Source: Liquidambar formosana (lineage: Eukaryota > Streptophyta > Magnoliopsida > Saxifragales > Altingiaceae). Taken from it: 64,000 nt of DNA. The stretch lies in assembly GCA_039720395.1 (NCBI GenBank), contig CM077824.1, positions 24,939,278-25,003,277 on the forward strand. The letters run 5' to 3'. A model generated the notes under the pieces. The model was not told where the DNA came from. It saw only the letters and a program-made list of their open reading frames with translations, and made no database searches. The translations under genes and the position numbers were made by a program. This document shows, piece by piece, positions 11,094 through 22,801 of this stretch (position 1 is its first letter; the number at the start of each line of letters is the position of its first letter).

Positions 11094-12762
11094 TGTTGGG
11101 AATCAAACTAGAGAGGAAAAATACAAAGGCGGAATTTAAAATTTTTCCTATGATTCCCAAACCCATGAATCTTAATTATGCTTAATACAAAAACCATAAA
11201 CCCTAACTAGAAGAGGGTAGAATTACTTACAGTTGATTCAAGTCTTCTCCTTTATGCTCCAAGCTTTGTCTTCTGATTGAGCAGTCCAAGTGCACTGCCT
11301 CCAACAGTATCCACACCTAGCTTGAGCAAGTTGTCCTTTCCTTCTTCTTCCTTAAGGTTGCTAGAGGTGGAGAAGAGGGAGAGAGAGAGAGGGAGGGCTG
11401 TGAAATTTTCGGCCAGCACTTGGGAGCCTCCAAGAGTGCATTAAGTGATGATGTCATCACATCATAAGAGGCTTTAAATAGCCTCCAACTAGGGCCGGCC
11501 AAGGGGGGATTCCAAACCCTAATCTAATTTGTGTAATTACTCTTAATTACACAATTAGCCCACTAATTTGCATCAAATACAAATTAGCCCCTTAAAGAAC
11601 TTTTCTTTAATCACTTATACCCTTTCTCTCATAGACAATCAAGCTCTCTTAGCATGATCAGTGTGTGACCCATTGGGTTCACATCATCAAGTAGTAGGAA
11701 CAGCACAAGTTGTGCACAATGGAACACTTTCCATTAAGGGTCTAATTGAAACTCCTTTCAATTCCCTAATTGATTATAACTCATTTATATCAATTAGGGC
11801 TTCTACTAACCATGAGTAACACCTAGCATATGGCTCATGGTGTGGTCCTTAATGAGGTGAATAGTCATTTACAAAGAACCCTTCTGTTATAGTTTACAGG
11901 TTACAATTCCATCCTTCCATCAACACAATGTCTCCAATTGAACTAATAGGACATGGAAGTCTGTCAAGTCCCTAGTTCAATTACTTTATACTCATTCATT
12001 AATATCAACTCAATGATGAACTTATGGAAACTCCTTTCCATATTCATTCTACCATGGGCCCATGGATTTAATGAGTTATATTCAATGAATGCTGTATGAG
12101 ACATTCACTCCCTTTTTCCTGAGAGTGATGGATTCCTTGTTGATCACTCACATGCCTTCACACATATAGCAGAAGGGCCAATGAACACCCTTACAGACCC
12201 CTGAATAGGATCTGCACTTAGTGTTATCAAACTTCTAAAGCTACATGCATAAGACAACCATGGTGTCTCAGGTCTAAGGATTACTTGTACCACTATAACA
12301 ATGAGAAACTGATTGACAGGCAGGTTAAAACTCCATTCAGTTTATCTCATATCTTTGGTCACATTCAGTGTACCTATTCTGATAATAGGCACCCACTTGT
12401 TTGTTGTAGTGTCTCCACACAAATAGCTTGAGACTAGCTATCCTCCTATAGAGTCAACCTAACAAGTGCTAGTCCTGTGGTTCATTACTGTCCATCATAG
12501 TGAACCTTCAACTAGGAATGATTTAGGAGTTTAGTACAGAGATATATTTACAGTCTCAAAATTACAACCCTTTGTAATTTCATATTCTCAACTCTAACTC
12601 CATGGACATATTATGTAAATATAAATGATGCATATAAACATAATAGAATAAGCCCTTTTATTAAATCAATAATAAATGTGACATATATAAATGAAATCAA
12701 TTGATTGTTCCTAATCCCTAAACAATCATCTCCATGATTGGCTCTAGGGCATAATCCTAACA
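11094..12762 (-). repeat. Copia B 3' LTR
   Basis: TGTTGGGAATC...CCTAACA on the + strand. It is followed by the complement of the polypurine tract (12763-12773, AAGTGGGAGAT on the minus strand). The TTTAAATA at 11473-11480 is a TATTTAAA TATA-like box on the minus strand. A 61-residue frame at 11317-11502 repeats in both LTRs but starts upstream of this box, so it is probably not expressed from it. Confidence 0.95.
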
Positions 12763-14800
12763 ATCTCCCACTTGCACTATAGCCAATCCACCATGTATCT
12801 CATACTTATATCCTGTCGGTGGTGATCCAACACACTTGGGTCATAGCTTTAGTAAAGGGGTCTTCTTTATTCTCTATTGTATTAAACTTCTATATGTATA
12901 TGTCATCTCTTCCAATGATCTCTCTAATCACTTGGAATCGCCGCTTAAAGTTTGGACTTTTGATGAGACCGTGGATCCTTGTCTTGAGCACTAGCCTTAT
13001 TGATGTCACAAAAACAATAGTAAAGGCTTCTCAATGTTAGGAACCACTCCTAGTTCTGCAATGAACTTACTCATCCAAACATGCAGCAATGAGCTCAAAT
13101 TTACAGCTCCACCATTTAAGGTGAGAACATACCTCGATGTTGATCTCCTATCATCATCGTCAGATTGAAAATCTGAATCCGTTCTACCAACCATTTCAAG
13201 TTTCTTTCTCCATAGGCAAGGGATAGGTCCTTTAGTTCTTCTCAAGAACTTAAGGATAGCCTTGACTGCTTCCCAGTGTTCCTCATCTGGGTCTGCCTGA
13301 TATCTGCTCGTAACATTTACAGCAAAACTGATATCTGGTCTTTTAGTTATAGACAACTTGATTCCATGTCTGACAGGAATTAGACCTCCTTTTGGAATCA
13401 TGCATTTTGAACTCTTTCAAAATCTTGTCTATGTACTTTGATTGGGAGAGACTTAGCATCCTTTAGATCTATCTCTATAGACCTCTATTCCTAGAATATA
13501 GGATGCTTCTTCCAAATCTTTTATGAAGAAACTTTGTGAAAAACCAATCTTTCACTTTTGACAACGTCTCTACATTATTCCCTAATAAGTAGAACGTCAT
13601 TCACTTATAGGACCATAAATGTGATCGCACTCCCACTAACCCTTTGTACAATCATGGTACAATAACGGGATCTATCTCAACAGGGATAGGGGTTGCATCA
13701 ATGTTGGTTTGTGTCTCATTAGACAACTCTTTGAGTTCTATTTTCCTGTTGTTATCTCCTTCTTGAATAAACTCTTTTTCAAGAAAGATTGCAAACTTAC
13801 AAACAAAACACCTTTTGTTCATCAGGATAATAGATATGATATCCTAAACTTTCTTTAGGGTAATCCACAAACCTACATTTAAGTTATCTTGATTTCCAAT
13901 TTGGTTGCATTATATGTCTCTACATATGTAGTGCATCCCCATACCTTAACATGCTTAAGGTTTGGTGCTTCCCTTTCCATATCTCATATAGGTCCTAAGG
14001 GACAGCCTTGGTTTGAACTCTGTTTCACAGGTACGTGGCAATTTCTAGGGTATATCCTAACGAGGATAATATTAGGTCGTTGTAACTTATCATGGACCGG
14101 ACCATATCAAATAAGGTCCTCTTCCTCCTTTTGACACACCATTTAGTTATGATGTTCTAAGAGGTGTCCATTAGAATAGAATGCCTATTTGAACAAGTTG
14201 ATCTGAAAGATCACCAGTTAAATATTCGCCTCCTCGATCCAATCGAAGAGCTTAATACTTTTACTGGTTTGTTTTCTTTACTTCATATCTGAATTCTTTG
14301 AACCTTTTCAAATGTTTCAGATTTGTACTTCTTTAAGTATATGCACCTATACCTTAACATTTTTAAGTAAAGGTTCATAAAGTATGAGAAACTATTTCTC
14401 TTGTTCTCTTGGGTTTATTAGCATTCAATTTTAGAGCTATCATGTTTCATGCAATTCATATTTGCAAGGTAGTTTAGAAGATAAATGCTATAAATTCCAG
14501 AAGTAATGAACTCTTCATAAAAACATTTATTAAATCAAACTAAAAACACTGTTTAGGCAAAACTGAAATAAAGGTAATGTTTCTAAAAACTCCTGGAATG
14601 TCAAGATAGCTTATTAATTCTAAACTACCCCTTCAGGTAGAGTCAAGCAGCAAGTCCCATAGCTAATACAGCAACACTTTGCTCCATTCTCTACTCATAG
14701 GGATATTCCGCTTCTACTCAGCCTTCTGCTTCCCACTAGATCCTGCATGGAATTCAAAATTCACATCAGAATTAAGTACCCAAGTGGAAGCAAAACTAAC
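12763..14800 (-). pseudogene. Copia B pol remnant (protease, integrase, RT, RNase H fragments)
   Basis: On the minus strand, just after gag, a protease-like STWVLNSDV (near 14780) replaces the expected WVLDTG, so the catalytic site is lost. An integrase C-terminal-like stretch (about 13900-14140) contains stops. An RT/RNase H tail follows (13006-13600), including RPDISFAVNVTSRYQ and the TDSDFQSD region. A copia pol normally needs about 3.5 kb; here about 2 kb remains with stops and frameshifts, so the element cannot copy itself. Confidence 0.85.
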
Positions 14801-14802
14801 AT

Positions 14803-15675
14803 TTAGTTTAGAGCATGATCCATACCTTCCGAAGGTCGGCTCTTTAGAGTATCCAGATACTCCCGGCAGTTACGTTTCCAGTGCCCATCCTTGCCGCAGT
14901 GAAAACAGGTTCCTTTGGCCTTGTCAGTATTACCTTTCTTGACACCTCCCTTTGGCTTCAAGTTCTTCTTCTTCTTCCCTTGGGTACTCTTACCCTTTCC
15001 TTTGCCCTTGCCCTTAGGCTTGGGCTTGGCCTTGGAAGTAGAAGCTCCATCAAATGCGAGCAAAGAACCTTTTCCCTTCTTCATTGTCTCCTCAGTCATC
15101 TTGAGCAAATTGTGCAGCTCGGGGAGAGTGGGCTCAAGCTTGTTCATATGAAAATTCATTATGAACGGCCCAAATGAATCAGGAAGGGACTGCAATATAA
15201 TGTCTGAACACATATCAGCTTCAATGATCACATCAAGCTTTTCAAGCTGCTCGATATGGTTGATCATTTTCAAGGTGTGATCAGTCACAGACGAACCCTC
15301 ATTCATCCTTGCCTTGAATAGATCCTTGACAATATTGTACTTTGCGGTCCTACTTTGCTCCCCATACAACTCTTGTAAGTGGAGAAAGATGTCGCGAGCA
15401 TTTTTCATGGACTCATGTTGCTTCTGAAGCTCAGGGCTCATGGATGCCATCATATAGCATCTTGCCTTCAAATCGTCGTCCATGCGCTTCTGATAAGCGT
15501 CTCTCTCTTGCTGAGTTGCAGTCTCAGCCAGTGCCTCAGGAAGTGTGCCATCAAGTGTGTAGGTAATCTTTTCGGAAGTTAAAACTATTTTCAAGTTCCT
15601 CAGCCAATCAAGATAGTTTGGTCCAGTCAAACGGTTGATGTCCAATATTTTGGATAACGGGTTGAGGTGAGCCAT
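14803..15675 (-). CDS. gag: Copia B Gag (290 aa, intact)
   Basis: An uninterrupted frame from ATG 15675 to the stop at 14803. The N terminus (MAHLNPLSKILDINRLTGPN) and the following LDWLRNLK are typical of plant copia Gag (UBN2-like). A Lys/Gly-rich basic stretch covers about residues 216-250. One CCHC zinc knuckle, CFHCGKDGHWKRNC, lies at about 257-270 and would bind the RNA. In complete copia elements gag runs on into pol in one frame; here it stops just after the knuckle and pol is dead. An intact Gag beside a dead Pol resembles the gag-only, trans-mobilised (TR-GAG-like) elements known in plants. The leader upstream carries conserved repeats that could be packaging sites. Confidence 0.9.
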   Translation of the reverse strand: MAHLNPLSKILDINRLTGPNYLDWLRNLKIVLTSEKITYTLDGTLPEALAETATQQERDAYQKRMDDDLKARCYMMASMSPELQKQHESMKNARDIFLHLQELYGEQSRTAKYNIVKDLFKARMNEGSSVTDHTLKMINHIEQLEKLDVIIEADMCSDIILQSLPDSFGPFIMNFHMNKLEPTLPELHNLLKMTEETMKKGKGSLLAFDGASTSKAKPKPKGKGKGKGKSTQGKKKKNLKPKGGVKKGNTDKAKGTCFHCGKDGHWKRNCREYLDTLKSRPSEGMDHALN

Positions 15676-18600
15676 TTCTATGAACTACATATAAAATTAA
15701 ATAGAGAATTAGATTTCATTTTTAATCCATAATGATCGGGTCTTTAATCATATGGTACCTCCCACTATTTTATCAAATTCCATACACCCTCTAATGGAAT
15801 TCGGGAATCTTATTCCTAATGGGGATTGGGGTCCCACTGTGACCTAGAAGCCTCACATGTTAGTTTCTTGACTTCTAACCCACAGTAAGAAGACAACTCT
15901 TTGTCTATTGCTTCATAAGCAAGTTCCAATCATTTTGCCTCTAGGGTACATACTCCTCACATGTTAGTTTCTTGGAATACTTCCCTAGTTAAGTTAAGCC
16001 CATCATTCACACAGGTATGTTTCACCAAATATATACCTCACATGTTAGTTTCTTGGTATATACCAGCTTAGGCACCCCATGATATCTATATATGTGATAG
16101 TTTCAAGTAATGTCTTTAATATGGGTAGCTCCTACATGTCTGCAGCCAGGTACCCACATTAAGGGACGTTAGATGATCCTATAATGATGGAAGGCAATGA
16201 AGAATCCATTCCCTAATGTATTCTCCATTTCCAACTTAATATTAAAATAGAGGGGTTTTAAGGGTCTCATCAAAATAACTAATCTAACATACATCTCATG
16301 CATTTAAATAAGAAATATATAACAACATTATATATATGTAATCCACTTATCGATATTAGTCCCTATAAGGTGACATATAACGATCTTTGGATTTGGAGCT
16401 ATCTCTATTAATCTCATTAAAAGCTCCCACTATGATGATTATGGACTTTAAGAGGATTCAATCCAAGCCAATGAATTGAATCCTAGGTCTAAGGTGGGTG
16501 TAGGTGATCGTAAAACATTCATTTGAAACATAGCATGCACTCTTGAAAATCTTCTCCAAGCTTTCAAGTCCTTCAATCTCCTCCATTGGCTTCATGGTCT
16601 CCACCATAGGCTTGTTGGGCTCCACCATGCTCCTTTAGGTCCACCATGCTCCTTAGTGCGCTCTCGATTACATAACATTTACATAATTTAAAGAAAGGGA
16701 TACACAAGGGGAATCTGGGGTACATAAGAGAATGATAGAGAGAGAGAAGAAGGTGGCATGCAAGCCCCAAATAAATAATACATCACCAAAAATTAACAAC
16801 TCTTGAAAAATTAATACAACCCATTCATAAGACGGCCAATCACAATTGGTTTAAGGGTATAGTCCATAATCATCATCCATCCATAACCATACAATCATAT
16901 TGCATAATAAAGGAAATAACTGTAAGCAATAAACATATGGGCATTCATGGTAACTCTATTGATTGGTTTTCATTAATCTCATTAATGTGTCCTAATCTTA
17001 TTAGGATATGCATAATCTCCAGAATTAATTAAGTCTTAACAATTAAGACATTTAATTTCAATTAATCAAATCAATTGAAACATTTAAAGTCCCCTAATTG
17101 AACACTAATATCAAATATTAGGGTTTCTTTAATTAAACAAAACAATTTTATTTAATTAAAATTTCCAGATTTTTATTTATTCCTAAATTGTGTTTTAAAC
17201 GATTTAAAACATTATAAAATTAATCACCATTAATTAAATAATCAATTTCAGAATTAAATAAAATCATTTTATTAATTATTTAGTGCATTAGGGTTTCCTA
17301 AAACCCTAAACCCTAAGTGCATTAACTCTAAACCCTAAGTGTAACCCTAATGCATTAAATGCCTTATGATTGGTCAATTAATGACCAATCATTTAAACCC
17401 TAGGTTTATACGGTATTAATGATTAGGATTAGGGTTTAATTAATGCCACCTAGGATATTAATTACTCCTAATTAATATGCACTAATTAGGGTTTCCAAAC
17501 CCTAAACCTTAAACCTATTAAATGCCAATGATTAATTACTAAACCATTAATGATCATGATTGGTCATTAATGACCAATCATTTAACCCTAGGTTAGACAC
17601 ATTAATTACTAGGTTTAGTTATTAATTAATGCATTAATAGAATTAGGGTTTAATTAATACGAATTAGGGTTTCCTAAACCCTAAACCCTAGACATCATAA
17701 ATGCACTTAATTATACCCTAATGATTAATAACCATGATTGGTCAATTAATGACCAATCATTAAACATTTTAATTAAGGTAATTAATAGTCAATTAGGGTT
17801 ATAATTAATGCAATTAATGAATTAGGGTTTCATCATTAATGGGAATTAGGGTTTCCTAAGAAACCCTAAGGCTGCCGCCACCTACAGTGGGCTGCCATGG
17901 CTAGCCAAGGCTGCCATGGCTTGGCCAGGCCATGGGGGGCCATGGCCAGCAAAGGGGAATTCAAGCTAGGGTTTGGGCCAAGCCCATGGACATGTGTGGA
18001 GTGGCCAAGAGGGCTGTCTTCTTCAAAGAACATTAGGGTTTCAAGAACCCTTGCTGGAACCACCATGGGAGGACCTCCAAGGTCACAAACGTTTCTAAAA
18101 CTTAATCAATTCGACTCCACCAACAAAACCAGCTTTTGTATCATGTCCCTACATGAATTACTAAGCTAATTGAAGTGGTTTGGATGATCAAATCATCCCC
18201 AATTGTTCTAAACAATTCAAGAACAGTAGGCTGTCCAGAATTTGACAGCATACTGTCCCTGATCACAAATTGATTCAAAACCCAGCAAGATGATTAATTC
18301 AGGTTACCAAATTATTTTTCCTAGCATCCTACATGTCTTAGGAAACTAATAAAATTGGTTTCATGCAATTTGGAGTTCCCTAGCTCAAGATATGAACAAA
18401 ACTCCATTGATGACTTTCTGCAGGAAAAACAGCCTGCTGTGTTTTTCAAGAAATCAAACTTTTTGATTCTTATATGCATCAAGACTCTTATAAAACTTAA
18501 AGAAAATCATACATACAATATGTATAATTATCCTATAAAGGATTTACATCAATTTTACAGAGATATCATATCAGAACAGTAGCAAGAACCATAGGGTTCT

Positions 18601-19179
18601 AAAACCCAGATTCGAACTCCATGGTGTTCTTCCCAAACTTTTTGATTTGTTTTGATTTCTATGCATCACTATACTTGAGAAATCACCATAACAACTTTAT
18701 GTGGATTAATTACAGGCATCTCATGTCTTAATTAAACCAAAACAAAAACAAAACACAAAAGAGAACAACCTAGGGTTCCAAACCCCAGGTTCGGCCTCCA
18801 TAGAAGAAACACTGGTTTCTTCTTCTTCTGTATACATCACATGCTTCTCAAAAATTCCAGAATTAATGTTAGAAGAATATTAGAAGAGGAGAAGAGGGAA
18901 AAACAGCCTAGGGTTCAAAACCCCAGGTTCGGCCATGAAGAGGAAACCCTAGTTTCCTCCTTCTTCTTCTCCAAAACTGAAACCTATTCAACTCTTTGAA
19001 TTTCCAGCAGCCCTAAAACACCTTTTAGAAGAGAAATAGAAGAGAAATAACCTAGGGTTCATAAACCCCAGGTTCGGCCATGAGAGGGAACCAAGCTTTA
19101 TGCATGAACAGAATTTTAATTCATTAAACCAATCAATTTACCATGAATTACAGCCCACATGCAGTTTGTATTAGGCATA
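15676..19179 (-). other. Copia B leader, 3.5 kb, AT-rich and repeat-rich
   Basis: Unusually long untranslated region between PBS and gag, shared in reverse orientation with C1 (50764-54240). It contains three copies of a 20-base repeat (15851-15870, 15955-15974, 16036-16055), three palindromes of the ATGATTGGTCA type (17366-17392, 17556-17581, 17734-17760), and scattered CCCTAAACCCTAA telomere-like strings (about 17290-17850). A 65-residue frame at 16573-16770 has a counterpart at 53078-53284 in C1, but I see no domain in it. No other gene is seen. Confidence 0.75.
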
Positions 19180-19197
19180 ATCATGGCTCTGATACCA
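19180..19197 (-). other. Copia B primer binding site (initiator tRNA-Met)
   Basis: On the minus strand it reads TGGTATCAGAGCCATGAT, the standard plant copia PBS. It lies one base from the LTR. Confidence 0.95.
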
Positions 19198-19198
19198 C

Positions 19199-20867
19199 TG
19201 TTGGGAATCAAACTAGAGAGGAAAAATACAAAGGCGGAATTTAAAATTTTTCCTATGATTCCCAAACCCATGAATCTTAATTATGCTTAATACAAAAACC
19301 ATAAACCCTAACTAGAAGAGGGTAGAATTACTTACAGTTGATTCAAGTCTTCTCCTTTATGCTCCAAGCTTTGTCTTCTGATTGAGCAGTCCAAGTGCAC
19401 TGCCTCCAACAGTATCCACACCTAGCTTGAGCAAGTTGTCCTTTCCTTCTTCTTCCTTAGGGTTGCTAGAGGTGGAGAAGAGGGAGAGAGAGAGAGGGAG
19501 GGCTGTGAAATTTTCGGCCAGCACTTGGGAGCCTCCAAGAGTGCATTAAGTGATGATGTCATCACATCATAAGAGGCTTTAAATAGCCTCCAACTAGGGC
19601 CGGCCAAGGGGGGATTCCAAACCCTAATCTAATTTGTGTAATTACTCTTAATTACACAATTAGCCCACTAATTTGCATCAAATACAAATTAGCCCCTTAA
19701 AGAACTTTTATTTAATCACTTATACCCTTTCTCTCATAGACAATCAAGCTCTCTTAGCATGATCAGTGTGTGACCCATTGGGTTCACATCATCAAGTAGT
19801 AGGAACAGCACAAGTTGTGCACAATGGAACACTTTCCATTAAGGGTCTAATTGAAACTCCTTTCAATTCCCTAATTGATTATAACTCATTTATATCAATT
19901 AGGGCTTCTACTAACCATGAGTAACACCTAGCATATGGCTCATGGTGTGGTCCTTAATGAGGTGAATAGTCATTTACAAAGAACCCTTCTGTTATAGTTT
20001 ACAGGTTACAATTCCATCCTTCCATCAACACAATGTCTCCAATTGAACTAATAGGACATGGAAGTCTGTCAAGTCCCTAGTTCAATTACTTTATACTCAT
20101 TCATTAATATCAACTCAATGATGAACTTATGGAAACTCCTTTCCATATTCATTCTACCATGGGCCCATGGATTTAATGAGTTATATTCAATGAATGCTGT
20201 ATGAGACATTCACTCCCTTTTTCCTGAGAGTGATGGATTCCTTGTTGATCACTCACATGCCTTCACACATATAGCAGAAGGGCCAATGAACACCCTTACA
20301 GACCCCTGAATAGGATCTGCACTTAGTGTTATCAAACTTCTAAAGCTACATGCATAAGACAACCATGGTGTCTCAGGTCTAAGGATTACTTGTACCACTA
20401 TAACAATGAGAAACTGATTGACAGGCAGGTTAAAACTCCATTCAGTTTATCTCATATCTTTGGTCACATTCAGTGTACCTATTCTGATAATAGGCACCCA
20501 CTTGTTTGTTGTAGTGTCTCCACACAAATAGCTTGAGACTAGCTATCCTCCTATAGAGTCAACCTAACAAGTGCTAGTCCTGTGGTTCATTACTGTCCAT
20601 CATAGTGAACCTTCAACTAGGAATGATTTAGGAGTTTAGTACAGAGATATATTTACAGTCTCAAAATTACAACCCTTTGTAATTTCATATTCTCAACTCT
20701 AACTCCATGGACATATTATGTAAATATAAATGATGCATATAAACATAATAGAATAAGCCCTTTTATTAAATCAATAATAAATGTGACATATATAAATGAA
20801 ATCAATTGATTGTTCCTAATCCCTAAACAATCATCTCCATGATTGGCTCTAGGGCATAATCCTAACA
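19199..20867 (-). repeat. Copia B 5' LTR
   Basis: 1669 bases, same length as the left copy, with two differences seen. The TATA-like box is at 19578-19585 on the minus strand. The CT/GA microsatellite near 19480-19500 falls upstream in the transcript's leader. Confidence 0.95.
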
Positions 20868-21125
20868 GTTCAGGGGTATCAACGGAGAGTTGCCAGAGCA
20901 TTCAACAAGCATGTCAAAGATCGAGGTCTAAAGAAAGGGGATGTAGTGCTGAAAGAAATCAGAGCTCCAGTGTTCGATCCGCGGGGAAAATTCAAGCCAA
21001 GTTGGGGTGGGCCATACATTATCAAAGAGATATTGCCAGCAGGGGCTGTTCGCCTCATGGATTTAGATGGAATTGAGTTCGCTCGTCCAACTAATTTGGA
21101 CCAATTGAAAAAATATCATGTTTGA
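20868..21125 (+). pseudogene. pol: Element A pol, integrase C-terminal end
   Basis: After one copy of the GTTCA duplication the frame resumes with GYQRRVARAFNKHVKDRG and continues through a chromodomain-free integrase tail (KGDVVLKEIRAP, NLDQLKKYHV) to TGA 21123-21125. It lines up with 36470-36740 of D without gaps. It is the second piece of the gene broken by copia B. Confidence 0.93.
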
Positions 21126-21463
21126 GGCCTGCTAGGTTGAAAACCCGTAAGGGCGGCCTAGGCAAAAGTTAAGGCATAAGAACTACGTAAGACCTGATTC
21201 TCCATTCAAAAAAAAAACAAAAAAAACAAAAAAAACAAAAACAAAAAAAACAAAAAAAAAAAACAAAACAAAAACAAAAAAAAAAAGAAGAAAAAACCAT
21301 GGAGATACGTAGGCAACCCATAAAGTTACCTTGGGTGCGGTCTAAATCAAACAAGAAAATCCCAAATTTGATTTATTATTGGCAATTTATTCAAAACTAA
21401 AATTGATTGACATAGCAATTCATTGGTATTAAGTAAAAGAACTATAAATATGCTATAAATATC
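21126..21463. other. Spacer between convergent pol and antisense gene, element A
   Basis: Holds an A-rich tract with scattered C (about 21209-21287), flanked by conserved ACGTAAGACCTGATTC and GATACGTAGGCAACCCATAA. D has the same layout, reversed, at 36111-36469. The two genes converge here, so 3' end signals for both are expected; none is certain. Confidence 0.7.
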
Positions 21464-22753
21464 CTATTCTACTTTCTTGAGCCTCTTCGCAGCTCGCTCC
21501 TCAGCTTTCTTCTTCTCTCTTTCATGTCTTCTTTTCTTCCTCAAGTCATGTTCATAAGCTGTTGTCACAGCTTCCATAATATCTTCTCTGCAAGGTCCAA
21601 GTTCATTGTTCTTGATAAGTCCAAAAATCCTTTCTCTTCGAGTAGTCTCTCTCTCACCTAAATTGCTTTTCAACCATTCCTTATACTCGGGGCTCATCAT
21701 ATATGGACCATCAGTATTCGTAACTTGGGTTAGTATCAACTTGCTAGGCCATCGGTCCTTCGCCCAAGTCACTACAGAAAGACCCGCGGGCACCACAAGA
21801 TAGTCACCTTTCAAGGAAGTGGGTATGGTTTGCATGGCGCCCATCTGACGCAGAACCCTTGAAGGCCAATAGAAGGAAGTAGACCTCAGTCCTATGAGTC
21901 TCACCATGGCGCATCCAGAAGTCCGCAGAAGCACCTGGTCACTGCAGCCCCATATGAATACAAACCACTTGACACTCCTCCAAGAAAGGGTTTGGTAGTA
22001 ACCTAGCCAATCTCTCAATGAAAATTGCCCAGGTAATTCAATGCGGCGAAGGCAGTAATGCTGGGGCTTGTATGGTGTAATGGCAACTGGTGACAAGAAA
22101 TTCAGTCTTTCAAGCAACCACATCTGCAGTAGAATGGGGCTACCTCCTAAAGGAACCTTTGGGTCCTCATGAGTTTTATCCAAACCATTCAGGGTTTCAG
22201 CTAGCACCATGGGAATCAAGTTATGGCCCTTGGCAAGGAGAGGAATCAAATCACAGATTTGAATGGGAACATGTGGAGTACCAGTGGAAATAAGAAAACG
22301 ACCAATGAGGCAAAAGGCAAGTGCATGCTTAATAGGAAAGGTAAAATTCAGAATACCTTTACTATCACAAGCTAAAAAAGAGGTTGCCAATTTCATCAAG
22401 TCTACCATATGGTCCTTTACAAACGTAGAGGCATATTGTGAGTGAATCTCAAGTAGATTGGAGAAAGAAGTAAGAAAGCTTGGGCGAGGAGTAGGGAGAA
22501 TGAAAGGACCTACCGTTGAAACTCCATACAATGCACAGAATTCCTCCATGGTTGGGCACAGTTCTTCATAGTTGAAGCGGAACACATGAACTTGAGGATC
22601 CCAAAAATATGTAGCAGCAGTCAAGAGGTTCGTTTCAAGCCTCACATGCCTCAAGGAGAGCAATGGATCCAAGCCAAAGCACTTGAACTCAGATTTTGCT
22701 TCAGCACTCATAACTCTCAAAAACCCTCCTAAAAATTTGTCTAGAGCCTCCAT
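21464..22753 (-). CDS. Element A antisense accessory gene (429 aa, unknown function)
   Basis: An intact frame from ATG 22753 to the stop at 21464, opposite to pol and between pol and the 3' LTR. It contains a signature near residues 50-75, YFWDPQVHVFRFNYEELCPT then MEEFCALYGV, shared with a plant family of unknown function often found beside retroelements (I recall it as DUF7745, not verified). The C terminus is highly charged (KKRRHEREKKKAEERAAKR) and could be a nuclear signal or nucleic-acid contact. D has a full-length relative (34824-36110, 428 aa, roughly 65-70% identical by eye). Its own TATA box is at 22802-22809. The frame is open although pol has decayed. Antisense genes are known in Tat-lineage elements, but their role is not. 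Confidence 0.85.
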   Translation of the reverse strand: MEALDKFLGGFLRVMSAEAKSEFKCFGLDPLLSLRHVRLETNLLTAATYFWDPQVHVFRFNYEELCPTMEEFCALYGVSTVGPFILPTPRPSFLTSFSNLLEIHSQYASTFVKDHMVDLMKLATSFLACDSKGILNFTFPIKHALAFCLIGRFLISTGTPHVPIQICDLIPLLAKGHNLIPMVLAETLNGLDKTHEDPKVPLGGSPILLQMWLLERLNFLSPVAITPYKPQHYCLRRIELPGQFSLRDWLGYYQTLSWRSVKWFVFIWGCSDQVLLRTSGCAMVRLIGLRSTSFYWPSRVLRQMGAMQTIPTSLKGDYLVVPAGLSVVTWAKDRWPSKLILTQVTNTDGPYMMSPEYKEWLKSNLGERETTRRERIFGLIKNNELGPCREDIMEAVTTAYEHDLRKKRRHEREKKKAEERAAKRLKKVE

Positions 22754-22801
22754 AATTTCTAATGAATGAATACAAGTAGGTTTAGGAACCTCTTGGATGT
22801 G

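Larger units (their letters stand above)
11094..20867 (-). mobile_element. Ty1/copia element B (9.77 kb) inserted in the integrase gene of A
   Basis: It has two 1669-base LTRs, TG...CA ends and GTTCA duplications. Orientation is minus: the initiator-Met PBS lies beside the right LTR and the PPT beside the left. It carries a 3.5-kb leader, an intact gag frame and a decayed pol of only about 2 kb. By eye the LTRs differ at two bases (near 11355/19460 and 11585/19690), so it is the youngest insertion that can be dated here. It is the same family as C1 and C2. Confidence 0.95.

Noticed and set aside
11317..11502. 61-residue frame identical at 19422-19607
   Set aside because: It is the same because the LTRs are the same; it starts upstream of the TATA-like box and shows no domain.
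16573..16770. 65-residue frame with a counterpart at 53078-53284
   Set aside because: Leader sequence with a short GGAGACCA tandem repeat, no domain and no good start context; kept only as a note.
17280..17860. CCCTAAACCCTAA strings as an interstitial telomere
   Set aside because: Only short scattered copies inside a copia leader, and they recur in C1 at the same relative place.
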